Assembly (NCBI GenBank): GCA_032821775.1
Contig: JAVLRN010000006.1
Span: 1,364,001 to 1,428,000 of the forward strand
Length of the DNA stretch: 64,000 bases
Direction of reading: 5' to 3'
Source of the DNA: Sanguinoderma infundibulare
Lineage: Eukaryota; Basidiomycota; Agaricomycetes; Polyporales; Polyporaceae
The position numbers were made by a program, and so were the translations under genes. The notes under the pieces were generated by a model. It did not search any database and was not told the origin of the DNA. It saw only the letters and a list, made by a program, of their open reading frames with translations. This document shows positions 23,864 through 36,450 of the stretch, one piece after another; within the stretch, counting starts at the first letter, position 1, and every line of letters begins with the position of its first letter.

Positions 23864-26071
23864 ATGAGAGACTACCATATACGTATTGTCTTCAGCTCTC
23901 CGTTCTCTGCGTCGGCCTTGCCGCCAGCGACATCGACGTCGTACAAGCAACCTCCAAGCGTCCTCAGCGAATCTAAGGCATTTGTTCCCCGCTCTCTCTT
24001 CCAGCCACTCCCCTCCCACCCCCAACGCTTTGCGACCCGGAAGGACACGCTGTCTGTGCACAGCGGCTCATCGGTTCCCCCCGCACAACATACGGATTTC
24101 AAAGATTATCGTTTCGGTCCTATTCGCGTGGATTGGATCGATTTCTGTGCGATGGACGCCCCTGGTAGTTCATTTGTGACTGTGGGATCTGGGAAGGAGC
24201 GAGAGAAGTCGACACAACGGAAGGGTGAGTGCTCTGTCGAAACGCTTGTATGCAGCCGGAATAATTATGAGATCCGTTAGGGGAACCTGTCACAGCGACG
24301 TTCATCCATCGTAACCCTGCGCATCAGACCTCTGGATCAACCAACATGCCCGAAGGCGTCGTGCACATATCTCGTGAATACTCAAAACCTTACGACGAGG
24401 TGGGAAAAATCGCATCGTACGCCACTGCTGTTTCCCAACCGTCCACACAACTTGGTGACTCCGGAGTCGCATCTCACAAGACCGTCGAATCGGACGACGT
24501 GACTCTGGCTGTGCTAGCTGTTCCTTCCTGGATGACACCCTCGGACTTCCTAACATTTGTTGGCCCCGCTACGGATGGCATCGCTCATCTAAGGATGATC
24601 AGGTATGCTATTGGTCTGGTCCCCTGTGAGCATTGATTTCTGACAGGACAGTCTCTCAGGGATTCGGCACCGAATAGGTCCATCGTCATCATGAAATTTC
24701 GTGGAACCTCCGATGCGGCGGTGTTTGTGGAGGAATACAACGGGAAGCAATTCAACTCTATGGAGGCATGTTCGCGCCCTTCGATTGCTATTTTCACTAA
24801 CAAACCTCGGTCGTTCAGCCAGAAACTTGTCATGTGGTCCGCGTGCTTTCAATAGCCATAGAAGCCTGTGACCACATCTCGCTGAGCATCTCGCGCCTAT
24901 CGTCAATGCGGATGTCTGGAACATACGAACTACCAACCTGCCCCGTCTGTCTTGAACGTATGGACGCGGCGGTAACGGGACTAGTAACGGTTCCTTGTTC
25001 ACATACTTTCCACTGCGCCTGCCTGAGTAAATGGGGTGATAGCAGGTAGTTTCCTTTGTCATCTATGGTGGCTTTACATTCTTATGCACCATCACTCGCA
25101 GATGTCCAGTTTGCCGATACTCCCAGAACTTGCTCTCATCTCACCCTGCCTCCAGTACCTCGAGGATGGCGCGCTCGATCCCATTTTCTTCGGTGTCCTC
25201 TTCCAGTGAACACACTTCTTGCGCTGACTGTGGAAGCACTGCGAACTTGTGGATATGTCTGATCTGCGGCAACATTGGCTGCGGTCGATATGGACGAGCA
25301 CACGCTCATGCACATTACGCCTCTACCACCCATCTTTATGCGCTGGAACTGGAGACGCAACGGGTTTGGGACTACGCAGGGGACGGATATGTCCACAGAT
25401 TAATTCAAAACAAGGCCGATGGCAAGCTCGTTGAACTCCCGTCCGCCGCCGTTACGGTCGGTTCGCGCAGCGAAGGCACAGGTGGAGGGCCAACGGCTGC
25501 GGATGCCCTCTCTGCGGAGAAAATAGAGGCAATTGGCATAGAGTACTCTTACCTCCTTACCTCGCAACTGGATTCGCAGCGGACGTTCTACGAGGAACAA
25601 ATTACGGAGCTCCGCAAGCAAGGAGACGCCATGCGTACGCTCATCGAGCAGCTCAGCACGGAGGTTGAACTTGGTCGGTCTAGAGCCCAAGAAGATGAAG
25701 TCCGCCGTACTCGGGAGGATGAAGCACGTGTCACAGAGCTCACGCGAGAGAAGGCCAAGGCTGAGAAACGGGCAGAGAAAGCATCTGAGCTCGCGAGGAC
25801 ATTGGCCAAAGAGCTGCGGGAAGAACGAGCGGTCAGTGAAGGGCTGATGAACAACCTTGCGAAGGCCAAGGAGCAAGGGGAGGTGGCATCACTGGAGACG
25901 ACGGAGTGTCGTAAGCAGGTGCAGGAGCTTCAGGATCAAGTTCGGGATGTGATGTTCTTTTTGGAAGCGAAGGACAAGATTGAGAGCGGGAATGGGGCTG
26001 CAGCTGAGGCCGCAGGTGGGACTCTTCAGGTTTCGCAGCTGACTCCAGGAAGGCCGAAGAAAGGCAAATGA
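23864..26071 (+). CDS. ETP1: BRAP2/ETP1-type RING and UBP zinc-finger ubiquitin ligase
   Basis: Homologues (human BRAP2, yeast Etp1) are cytoplasmic E3-type proteins tied to Ras signalling or ethanol tolerance. Exons are 23864-24224, 24281-24602, 24660-24765, 24819-25045 and 25102-26071, giving 661 residues. The BRAP2 domain holds DDVTLAVLAVPSWMTPSDFL and the RRM-like IVIMKFRG..AAVFVEEYNGK..NSMEPE. The RING-H2 finger runs about 304-343 (CPVCLERMD, then PCSHTFHCACLSKW and CPVCRY). The UBP zinc finger spans about 377-440 (CADCG, LWICLICGNIGCGRY, H-rich AHAHAHY). A coiled coil of about 140 residues follows, rich in E/K/R, and the chain ends GRPKKGK. The third intron reads as GC-AG. The gene ends 46 bases before a truncated transposon. 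Confidence 0.94.
24766..24818 (+). other. Probable GC-AG intron in the BRAP2/ETP1 gene
   Basis: The frame requires a phase-0 junction between NSME and PETCHVV. The donor reads GAG|GCATGT and the acceptor CGTTCAG, 53 nt apart. The nearest GT (in GCATGTTC) gives the wrong phase. The donor hexamer is the same as in the NOP56 GC-AG intron. Confidence 0.75.
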
Positions 26072-26116
26072 TGTACAATCTATGCCGCAAACTTTAATAT
26101 ACACTGTAGTTCAAAG

Positions 26117-26640
26117 CTGAGGAGTCACCATCTTCAATGGTCTGCCCATCCTCAAAGATCCACTCAGAGACAACGAAGTACCACTCGCCATGCTGGAAGA
26201 TGATGTTGGCAGGGTCATTGAAGATACAGAGGGCTGGAACATCAACATGAAAGTGGTGGTAGTCAGATAGGTAAAGGATGGAGTTGAAGTGGAGGGTGGT
26301 ATTGATGTCTGGGCTGAAGGGGAAGAGGGTTCACAGGCTGGTGGACTCACTGTGAGTGGTGCAGACCATGTTTGCTGGCATGGCAAAGCAGCTGGAGGGA
26401 TAGAGAGGAATTTGTCACACAATGAAGGGTCTAAGGTCTGTGTTTGGGCCAAAGGCATGGACCATGATGCAGGTCTGAGGGGCAAACATGATGGAGTAAT
26501 GCATAGTGAAGCAGGATGAGTGTCAGCACAGCTGAGAATGGCGGGAGGGTTGGGTGAGAAAGGTATTGATGGAGGCAAGGATTATATGAGAGGCAGGCAC
26601 TGCGCCACTTGACTGGCCAGGGCAGTGCTTATGCAAACCA
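26117..26640 (-). pseudogene. Terminal gypsy coding remnant downstream of integrase (left copy)
   Basis: Mirror of 46432-46955. Different frames carry P/S/T-rich text and a more structured piece (about 26230-26120, minus) reading FNDPANIIFQHGEWYFVV. The left copy is cut off at 26117 where host sequence begins. I recognise no known domain. Confidence 0.5.
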
Positions 26641-26739
26641 TTCATTAGAGTCTTCTGAGGATCTGTTCCCTTTGCTGTTGATCTCAGATTCTAGATCTTC
26701 ATCTTCATCTGAATCAGACACTGAATCTTTTGATAGATC

Positions 26740-27850
26740 TCAGAGTAATCTCAGCTTGTAAGGAATCACTCTAAATGCAGCATACCCCTGCCGAAGGAAT
26801 GTTCTATCCAGCTCTGTCAGAATGTAGACATTATGCACTGTCTTCCGATATACTATGTATGGTCCAGAGTACCTTGGTGTATACTTGTCCACAAGGCCTG
26901 CATCCCTGGCTGAGTTTTGCACAAGGACAAGTGTACCTGGCTGGATGGGTAGCTTCTTCAGCTGGTGCTTAAAGCACTTTTTAAACTGTTCCTTTGACCT
27001 AATCCTAGAGTGAAGTATAGTATTGCTTGCACACTTAAGGTCTTAAGGATGCTTGTCTAGCTGCCGCATCTGCAAGGCTAGCAGTTCTGCTAAAGATAAT
27101 CCTATATGGTATGCACTGATCATGAATGTGGTCTCTGTAAGGTTAAAGGAGAGAATGGAATGAACACCATGAAGCAGATAAAAAGGGCTGAATCCTGTGA
27201 ACTGCCATGTGATAATGTGGTCTGCAAAGAATGCTAGATGGACTTTCTTTGGCTATTGCTGAATATCTCCTTGACAATCTTTCAGGATTGCTTCACAGAT
27301 GGTAAAATGACCTTGTTTGACAATGCCATTGCTGTGTTTATTATAGGGAGATATCTTGATTTAAGAAATGCCATACCACTTCAGCAGTTGCTCAGTTGCT
27401 CCCTTAAACCCTGCATTATTATCTGTCATAATCTCTGCAATATGCCCATACTGATAGACGATTTCTTTTCATAAAAACTTGGCAATGGCCTTTGCAGTGA
27501 TCCTTCACAGTGTGTGTCCTTCAGCTGCATGTGAGAGGTCATCACATGCTGCAATGATATACCTGTATCCATTGACACTTGACATAAGCATGATGTCCAC
27601 ATAAATCTGAGAAAAGAGAGTGATGGGTGTGCAAATGGTGAAAGAGACCTCTATGTGCTTGGTGTTCCACAGCTGACATTGATGGCAGGTGCTTATATGA
27701 TGTTTGACATTCTGAAATAGGTTAGGCCAATAGAATTGCTTGCACATATGATGGAATACACCATAGACTCCTCTGTGACCCAGCTTCTCATGAGCTTCTG
27801 TGAGGATGCTATATCACTGGTCACTGTCAAGAACCACTGTTAAGGGTGAT
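26740..27850 (-). pseudogene. Degenerate gypsy integrase (left copy)
   Basis: Mirror image of the right-arm integrase at 45222-46332 and apparently the same sequence; see that entry. It shows the HHCC finger (HRGVYGVFHHMCKQFYWPNL, then CHQC), the catalytic region with TDNNAGF and PYNKHSNGIV, and the C-terminal GPYIVYRKTVHNVYILTELD segment. Internal stops interrupt it several times. Confidence 0.8.
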
Positions 27851-28058
27851 TTCTGATTACACCGCTTGTACATCTTCCCTGCAGCTATAAAGAACTGAGT
27901 TGCTCACTGTAAGAATCACCTCTTTGCTTGAACAGATGGAAATGATAGAGTCTCTAAGGTCTCAAAAAATGCTGAATGTTGTAGAGTGCCTGCTCTTGTC
28001 TATTGTCTGTCACATGTAGAGCTAGTACTTCAGAAGGTGTTGTGGTTATAGAATCCTT

Positions 28059-29588
28059 TCACATAAGGAATAGTGATGTCTCATCCATCCACTGATCCAG
28101 TTCCTTAGCCTCTTGCTTTTTCTCATCTGTTAGTCTCCTCCTTGAGAGGGCATCAGGTCCTCTGTGTCTGTCTGCAGGGACATGCTGTAGCTGAAAATCA
28201 AAAAGAAGTACTCCCTGAATCCAGCAGTTGATAGTGGCATTTGGTTGAAGGTCAGGATTATTGAGCATATCTTTGATGTATTTCACATCGACCTCAAGTA
28301 TCAACCTTTTACTGCCAATAAGGTACAGCCTCCAATGTTGCAGTGCACAGAAGCATTCATACAGCTCTAGCTTAGGTTGGCTATACCTGGACTCTCGCTC
28401 ATTGAATGAAAGGAATCTATATTGTGCTGGCCTTCACTGACCACTCTTGTCCTCTTAAGAAAGAATAAACCCAACTGCAATATTGCTGAAGTCAATTGAT
28501 ATGTAGACTGGCCTGTCACATTTATAGTCTATAGAGTGTAGTGCTGGTGCAGAGGAGATTGGCTGCTTGAGTCACTGAAAAGCTCCTTTATGCCTCTGGT
28601 CCCATATAAACTCAGCATCCTTTCTGATGAGTTCTGTCAAAGGCTGACAGATTTCTAAATATCCCTTGATCCAGATCTGCACTGTACCATATAACCCTAA
28701 AAAGCCTCGCACATCCTTGACTGTCTGTAGTGCTGGCCACTTCTGAACTTTCTCAATCTTGACATCTTCTGGAAGCCGCCCTTTAGAACTACACTTTTGT
28801 CCAACAATGATCACTTTAGGCTTGCAGATCTGCATTTTCTTTGCTGAGACTGTTGCATCTGTATGTGATAATCTGTGAAAAATTCTATGCACATCCAATG
28901 CATGCTTCCATATAAACTACCTGATGCCAGGGTTTGCAGGAATAGTCTCTGAGTTTTCTGCCTGATCAAACTACTGGCTTTTGGGTCCTTTGATTGGGAG
29001 GTTGAATATGTTTGCAGTGTAAAGGATTTCACCTTGTAGGATACAAGTTATGCAATTTTGAAATTTTGCAGAAGAATTGGTATATCCCTGGGATATGCAG
29101 GTGATTTGCAGAAGTCCCAAAGGTGTCATAAAAGACGTTAGGTCTCTGCTACATGGATTAACAATGTGCACATCATATCCAGAAAATAGGTCAAACACTG
29201 TATAGCATTGATATCCTGCAAATGGCTTCACAAAGTCATCCAGGATAGGTGGTACTCCTGCATCTCTTATACTGACTTTGTTAAGCAGCTGAAGGTCATG
29301 GACCAATTGCAAGTCTCCATTCTTCTTCAGCACATAAAACCACTGTGAACGATAGGATGTTTGACTCGGCTCATAAACTCCTGCAGCAATCTTCTCCTGA
29401 ATAATCTTAATAACCTTCTCCTTAATTCCTGGTGATACTAGAATGTTGGGCAGCTTCCAGGCTTCATGGAGGACTACTGGCATAATATATGGTAAAACGT
29501 AATCCTCCCAGAGTGTACCACAGTCATTATTCTCAAATGCAGTGCACTTCTTATTAAGTCTGAGAATATGGAGGAACAGCCAGATCAT
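28059..29588 (-). pseudogene. Degenerate gypsy reverse transcriptase-RNase H (left copy)
   Basis: Mirror of 43484-45013 with the same lesions, including the short gap at the RT catalytic motif (ANIFNLPIKG). RNase H ends with LQHVPADRHRGPDALSRRR, a typical gypsy RNase H tail. Confidence 0.85.
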
Positions 29589-29950
29589 AGATATCCATCT
29601 TGATTGAAATTGATGTTGTCAATGCACTCCTGAGTCAGTTTTGCTGATGAAACAAAATTGGGTACATTCGCACTCAATGGCAATAAAGACTTCAATAGAT
29701 CCTCTGGAAAGTGTTGAGTAACCTTGCATTCTTCAGGCACTGTACCTGCTACTGGCTTCACCTTCTGATCTACATGCTTGAAGGCTGTATTTGCACTGCT
29801 TGGAGTTGAATATAGGTCCTTAGATCTTTCAAAGATGCAGAAGTTTGACTGAAAAATCAGTAACCCTAGCCTAGGATTATGCCCAAAATTACTACTAAAT
29901 CCTTTATCCTGCAGATGCTCATCTGCCCACCCCACACTTGGTATTGCACT

Positions 29951-32900
29951 GCCTTCAGTGCAGAAAGGGTGCAGAGTGTGAAAGGAAAGGCTAAGGTTAC
30001 CTTGATTGCCATGGAAAAAAATTTGTGGGGGTGCTGGAGGGCACATAAAAAAGGGTGGATATGGGTGGAATATCAAAGTGTCAGAACATGTATTAAGCAA
30101 TGTGACACATTATACATAAAATAGACAGGCATTGAGGAGTACACATGTGCAGAGGGATAGGATATCATAGGTAGAAATAATAGTGAGATGTGGGAGAGCA
30201 CAGCACAGCCAGTCATAGCACTCATAACAAACATATGATGGAAATGATCAAAAAGCGGAATATAAGAGAGGGACATAGCAAAAATGGAGCTCAAAGTAGA
30301 AACTCGAGAAGATGGTGAAACAGGATCACTGGGACCCTGTAATGTATGATGACAATGTATCATGGACATGGCACCACTCTTGCATGCAGGGGTCTCTTCT
30401 CTGCAGACGGAGGTCTTGGATTGTGCATGGAAGGGAGAATGTGAATATAAATGTACCTTACTCAGCAAAAACTTCGAATTTCTCCTTGAAAAACTCAGAG
30501 GTTATCCGTGCAGGTCTGCATGATCTTAGAAAGGACTTGCTCAATGAAAGTTCATACTTCACTATTGATGAATAGCTCTGCATATGTGTTTACTTGCATG
30601 CATAAGATGGGGGATGGACTGCATACTTTGTGCTCGTTCAGGGGTCATAGATTGTTGTGGAAAGGGGAAGTAAAGTTCAAGGGTTCAGCCAAAGGTCCAT
30701 CCGCAGCAAAGAACATGAGTGCTGGAAGCAGGAACAAAGGGACAGAAAAGGAAGATGTGGTGAGAGTGGATGTGACCTATGTGACATATGAGCTTAAAGC
30801 AGGAAGTGAAGTGGACATACAAAGGTAAAGAGGGCGACAGGGAAGCTCCAGCTTGGTTGTGGGGAGCACCGCAGGAACAATATTTTCTGGACATCACTTA
30901 TGAACTAAGCTTTGCCGATCTTGATTGATATGATTGAGGTCAGGACTATCTGTGTCAGGCATGGGGTCGTCTTCAGTGTCAGCATCATACTTGTCATTGT
31001 CACTGGTGGGTGCACTGGGATAGAGCAACATCGGTAAAAGTGGTGCCATGCAGCATGCAAACTGCATGTCCTCACCTGGAGGACATTTGGAGATTTGAGG
31101 CTTTTTGATGGAGAGCTGGCATGCAAAGATGTGTGAAGAATCATCCAGGTATGATATCTGATCATCATTGTTGAGAGTGGGCAGGAGATAGGGGGTGACA
31201 GGCTCATCTATTGAGAGGCTGAGGCCACAACTGCTGTCAAGATCCAGCAGCAGGAGCTCTGAGAGTGTTGACTCGTTCTTGCTGGCATAGTTGTAGTTGT
31301 TGAAGAGATGTGTGAGACTGAAGATCATTGTGAAGTCAGGGCCACCAGCATATAGATATGTGGTTTGCATGCAGCAGAGCTGGAAGATTCACATGGTCTG
31401 CACATGATCATCATCAATCAGGATGGATTTGCAGAAGTCGCCCCTGCCATCCTGCAGAAGGGTGGGGTCGACTGTCTTGACATAGTTGTGTTCTGGGATT
31501 CCAAGCGACTCTTAAAGATGAGCAAGGACGATGTTGAGGCAGTCAAAAAGGCATGTCTATGGGGAAGGGGCAAGTAGACAGTTGAGGAGGAGAGCCAGTT
31601 CTGGGGTGGATAGTGGCATGATGGAGGAGTCATCATTATCTTCATTGATGAGGTTGAGGTCAGTCCTGGGGGCATCAAGGAGGAGGGAGGGCACATTGAA
31701 GTGGGACTCTTACCTGCTGGTGGCGTCTTGGCAGATCCCTGAGGCAGGGCCAATCATCTGTTCATTTATAGACTTCAGGTGCTGATTGAGATGTTGAGAG
31801 TAGGCTGAAGATATACACTATGGTGGGTTCATGGGTGCAGCAAGGTGAGGGAAAGTGGGAGGCTCAGGTGATGTGGGGACTGTTACAGCACCCTTTGTTT
31901 GGGTGCTCCAGAGGATAGTCATTCTCCTGGGCACCAGCAAAAATTGTGGTCATTGGCAGGGCTGTCAAAGGTCAGAGTGTTGTGAAGATAAGCTCCTGGC
32001 CATTCATCTGGGATTGTGTGAGCCCCTGGTCTTGATTGGGTAAAAGGAAGGGGAGAAAGAATGGGATCGAGGACATGTCAAGCACGTCCTTGCCCTGAGG
32101 GATGCACAGTGAGGCGAAAAAAAATAGAACTTACATTTTTGCAGTCATTTGCTTGTATCTCCTCCTCTCTCATATCCTCCTCATCCTCCTTATCTTCCTT
32201 TATCCTTATCTCCCCCTCCTCCAGCTCCTCCATTGTGGTTCAGCCAATCTTGCACATCTTTAGCCCAGCATCATTATCATCATCTTCACCCTCAGGCTCA
32301 GTCATGGCAAGGAAGGAAGGGGTGAATTGAGTAGGATGAGGGGAGTGGATAGGGGACAAAGCAGGAGTCATGTCGGGTGAGACAGAGAGAAGGGAGGAAA
32401 GCAAGTCTGGAGAGAGGTGGTGGTCAGAATCTAAAAAGATGGGTGCTTCAGCCTGGAGGCACTGTGGGTCTCATATAATGAGATCACATGATGGACATGA
32501 GTTGAGGTGCTCAGTGGGGTAAAACTGTATGTAGACTTGGCTATAACATGTAATAGAATGCTTGAGGGAGTTGTTGAAGCTGTCAGAGACAGTGCCAGAG
32601 AAGGTTGTCATGAAAATATACCAATCTTCGAAGTAGCACCCTTGATAGTGGTCAAAATAACTGGGATACATGGTTTGTTTGAGAATGCTACCTATATAGT
32701 GCTGTTCAGGGGCTGCCAGAGCCATAGAGTCATCATCACGGACAAAGTAAGAGGACATATTGGGAGTGTCAAGGGTGTCAGGGGTGTCAGAGAGGTTGGA
32801 GTTATCAGCAGCAATGTGATAGGAGGTGCAGAACTGATGTGCTAGTTGGGCAAGGAGTTCCAGCACTCCGAGTTCTGTATTTAAAGGGTTTTTGAACAAT

Positions 32901-33480
32901 AAAAATGTCCCTTCATCTCTTTCATCAATAGAAATATAATTGTCCCTCTGCCAAGACCTTCTCAACAATAATCTGAAAGGTGCATTTTCAGAAATACACA
33001 GGGTAGCCTCAGTCTGGGCCTCTCTGCAGGTCAATACAACTCCCCTGATAATTTCTATGAGGGTGGATATAGAATTGTTTGCAGATAACATTTTTGGCTT
33101 TATTGTGGTGTTCAAGGGTAATTGGATTATCCTTTTCCACAAATCACTGCTGACAATGTTCATTTCTGAGCCTGTGTTCACTATAACTGATATTGGCTGC
33201 CCATTGAAATATACCTTAATCCTGATTAATGGACTCTGATAAGCTAATAAAGTGGGAATTGAAGGGCTTTCCTTCACCTCTTGACTTGGGATAGGTCTTT
33301 TAACCTTCATTAAGTCCTGCAGTTGGTAAGATACATCCCGAGAGGTCCCAATAATCTCTCTTACTGACATAGTGACTGAAGTCTTGAGAATCCTGTCAAG
33401 GATTTTGCTCAGATTTGCTTGCTTTGCAATCTGTGACTGGACTAGGGGTTTCTGGGCATTCCCCTCCACCTTAGGTTTAT
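29951..33480 (-). other. Diverged core of the left arm (protease plus extra module)
   Basis: This segment aligns with 39496-43121 in the other arm but with frequent substitutions and indels (by eye about one in ten positions in the protease part and more elsewhere), whereas both flanks match perfectly wherever I compared them. The edges are sharp: a K/E codon change near 33480 and substitutions starting at 29951. Confidence 0.85.
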
Positions 33481-33604
33481 CAGCCTTCTGTCTTTTGAAG
33501 GCTCTGTATGTGGCATTCTTCATGACTATGTCTTCATCATTCAGTGGTTTAAATGTGGGTTTGTGAGTCTCAACTGGCTTGAACTGGGACATTTGAGATG
33601 TCAT
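32471..33604 (-). pseudogene. Gypsy retropepsin-like region, open but with active-site Asp changed to Asn (left copy)
   Basis: A continuous 377-codon ORF covers the end of gag and the aspartic protease. The protease core reads YFNGQPISVIVNTGSEMNIV, where the catalytic triad D-T/S-G has become N-T-G (GAC to AAC, a transition). The flap and C-terminal signature FRLLLRRSWQRDNYISID follows. The right-arm copy keeps DTG but is frameshifted. The family role is cleavage of the Gag-Pol polyprotein. Confidence 0.8.
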
Positions 33605-33909
33605 ATCAGCCAGATGGATCTCTGGAGGTTTGAATTTCTCTGGAGCAGTGTGCTTTACTCAATTTGAATGTGGCAGTGGAAATACTCCCTTGAAGCACTC
33701 TTTACATGCTTCTCCTGCCATTTTGAAAGCATGCTCTACAAAGAAGATATATTGGTAATTGTCCTCTGCATCTGACCCTTTCTAATGATCTATGGGTGCT
33801 TGAGCTGCTAAGGTCACAAAGTTTGAACTGCCATGAGCTCCCTGAAGGCGGCGAACTGCATGGGTGAGTGATTCATCACCATTGTGCATAATCCTTGCAC
33901 CATCTCCCA

Positions 33910-35291
33910 TCACATACCTTCCATTTCTATCTCACTTGACAATTCCACTGGTTGTGAGATCTTCAGTGTGACATAGTCATTCATCCCATACCCTTGTGCA
34001 CCACAGTTATAGCATCTCATCTCCTCATGGCTGTTCATGCTATTGGGTCTTGCTGAAGGTGCAGAGGACTTAGGTGGTGAGCGAGGTGAGGCACCTTTGG
34101 AAGATTTGAGAATAAGTGCAATATCCTTGTCCAGCTTGAATGCTCGATAGAAAAGTGATGCATATGTTGAATCATCAATAGACATGCTCTGAAGCCTAAT
34201 AATGAGATCCTCAACATCCTGGGTGCCAGGCTCATATGTACACTGTGTGGTCTTAGAGATTGTCTTGGATAAAGTGTCAAACTTTACTTGATGTGCCTTT
34301 CTCTGCTTTCACACTAACTTGAGAGTTTTCTGCAGCTTGTCCTTGTGCTTAGGTTCATAATCAGACTCATTATCTGATTTATTGCTGTCTTCTGTGTCTG
34401 AATCAGAATCAGATTCCAAGCTGTTCAAACCAATGTCTCCATCTTCATCATCCCAGTCTGATAAGTCTGCATCAAACTGGTCTTGACTATACATTCTTTC
34501 CACTATCTTGACTAATTTGCCCACCTCAAATGGTTGCTTGTAATCATGTGTGCTGACTTTCTGGTGATAGGCTGCCTCAAGCCGGACCTGAAGTGTCTTG
34601 AGAATGCCTTTTCAAAAGCATTTCTGATATTCTTCAGCTGAAATTTGACCTTTTGACTTGAGCCATCCTGCAATCTTCTGAAAATCCCTATAATGAACTT
34701 GCTGAGTGAACTCATTGGCCTAGCTCTTACCTTCTTTACAGAGTTTGAAAGGTCTTTCTTTCTGTAATGCTTTTCATAATGGTCAGCATCAAACAACTTC
34801 AAAATCTGTTTCTTTATAATTGCCCAGTTAGTATTATCCAAAGTCTCCAGTATTTCATGCACATTCCTGCTGCAATACCAGTGAACATATGTGCACTGCT
34901 TGGCCTTGTCCTTAACACTGTTATGGTCTAAAAGGTCTTTATAATCCTGAATAAAATTCTTGACCCTGCGAGGTTTTCCTTTAAAGGTTTTGGAGGCCTT
35001 GTTAGAACCACACTGTGGCATATCTGCTCCAGAGCAAGTAGTCATAATAGCAGTCTGTGATGGAGGTGGTATCTGTAAAATGGATATACTAGGTATTGAG
35101 GATAGTAACACTGTCACTGGTATAAGTGATGGGTTAGTGCTTGCACTAGCCTGCTGTTGACTAATGCTTGACTGCCTTGATATAGCCAGGGAACTGGGCA
35201 GGAATAATTGGTCAGAGGATATATGGGATATAGAGGGTGTAGAGGAGGTTGAATCCAGGTCTGACTCAGCAAAGGGTAAATTGTTGAGCAA
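33910..35291 (-). pseudogene. Gypsy gag remnant (left copy)
   Basis: Mirror of 37685-39066 and apparently identical at protein level (259-, 71- and 91-codon pieces match). It contains the capsid-like KPRRVKNFIQDYKDLLDHNS region, an acidic linker and a damaged zinc knuckle. See the right-arm entry. Confidence 0.8.
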
Positions 35292-35392
35292 TTCCCCTAA
35301 TGGTCTTGATGGTATGGTGAAATATAAAAGGGATTGGAGTAGTAGACAAGTGAGATGTCTTGATCACAATCCCCTTGCAGTGGGCTTCAATT

Positions 35393-36450
35393 TGAGATAC
35401 ACACAAACTACCTAATAGAAAATACTACTAGATAATATGTGCCTGAAGTAATCAGACCAGACTTTAGGTCAGATATTCCTCCAGGTGTCTGTGATAGTGA
35501 TCAGAGGTATGGGAGGATGATAGGTAAGGGTAAGGTATAGAAGGGGATAATAGAGAGCAAGCCTGTCAGAGGCTTTCTAACTCTCAGAGGGGGACTTGAC
35601 TATTGTGCACAGTTGCACCAGGAGCACCTGTCAGAGGTGGGGTGGACTTTTAGGGACAAACTGAATTGTCCTTTTTTGGGGGTCTTTATATACTAGTGGT
35701 TATCTAGAACCAAATATAAATAAACAGACTATTGTGCTATTGTACTAAGTCTACAATAGGCTATAGACACAATACTGTTGAAGTGCTCATTGTCCTTGGA
35801 TAATGAGTATATGCAGACTGTGAGAAATAATCCTATAGACAATAAAGAAATAAACAATAGTCCATCAACCAGCATAGGAATAAAATATCCATACAATGAA
35901 ATATGCACAATCATTGTCCTATATATCTGAGAATATTCTCAAGTACAATAAGCCAGAATAAAAGTCATCCTCAAACAATTAAGTATGAGGAATAATAGGT
36001 TAAAGTCTGTAGTGTGGAAATGCTCAAAGGATAAAAGGATAGAGTATAACAGTCATTTCCAAATAACAATAAAGTCCTATCATACAAAAGGAAAAATCTG
36101 TGCTGACTGAGCATGTGTACAGTAATGTGTATCAGTCATCATGCTTGAACTTTAGTCAGCCTTTTTCAGGTCACCTGTCAAGAATCAAATCCTTTATACA
36201 GTATAGTAAATAAATGAAGAGTACATGTAGGGTTTGCACTAGATTGTATTACACCTGACACACATTCTACGCCTTGAGCTCTCGCCTTCCTCCCAGGTCC
36301 TTCTTGAACTGACTCTCTGTCCTCTCTTTACCCTAGCAGCTCTCTGAATCTAAAGATAGGTTCTTCAGAGCCAAGATAGTTTCAGTGCTGAACTGGCTCT
36401 CCTGCCAGCCTGTACCTGTCCAATAGATCACTCATACACTGCATATGACA
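35393..36450 (-). mobile_element. Full-length 5' LTR of the left gypsy element (1,058 bp)
   Basis: On the minus strand it begins TGTCATATGCAGTG and ends GTATCTCA, the TG...CA ends of an LTR. A second copy of the same family, 1,096 bp, lies at 58729-59824. A TATATAAA box lies about two-thirds along. The portion 35393-35770 is shared with the truncated LTR of the right arm. Confidence 0.85.

Larger units (their letters stand above)
26117..35770. repeat. Left arm of a giant inverted repeat
   Basis: Inverted partner of 37206-46955. Matching ORFs on opposite strands fix the alignment: coordinates sum to 72,976 in the inner part (for example 34512-35291 with 37685-38464) and to 73,072 in the outer part (for example 27505-27747 with 45325-45567), so one arm has a net 96-base length difference. 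Homology starts at 26117, within the outer end of the gypsy element, and stops at 35770 inside the LTR. Segments 26117-29950 and about 33481-35770 look identical to their partner; 29951-33480 is clearly diverged. Confidence 0.93.
26117..36450 (-). mobile_element. Left Ty3/gypsy-type element, decayed, 3' end missing
   Basis: Reading on the minus strand: 5' LTR (36450-35393), gag (35291-33910), aspartic protease (33604-32471), an extra module, RT-RNase H (29588-28059), integrase (27850-26740) and a terminal coding remnant. The order PR-RT-RH-IN marks Ty3/gypsy. The right-arm copy continues beyond the equivalent point for another ~230 bases and into a 3' LTR, whereas this copy stops abruptly in host DNA at 26117. 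Multiple stops and lost active-site residues show it cannot be autonomous. Confidence 0.88.
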
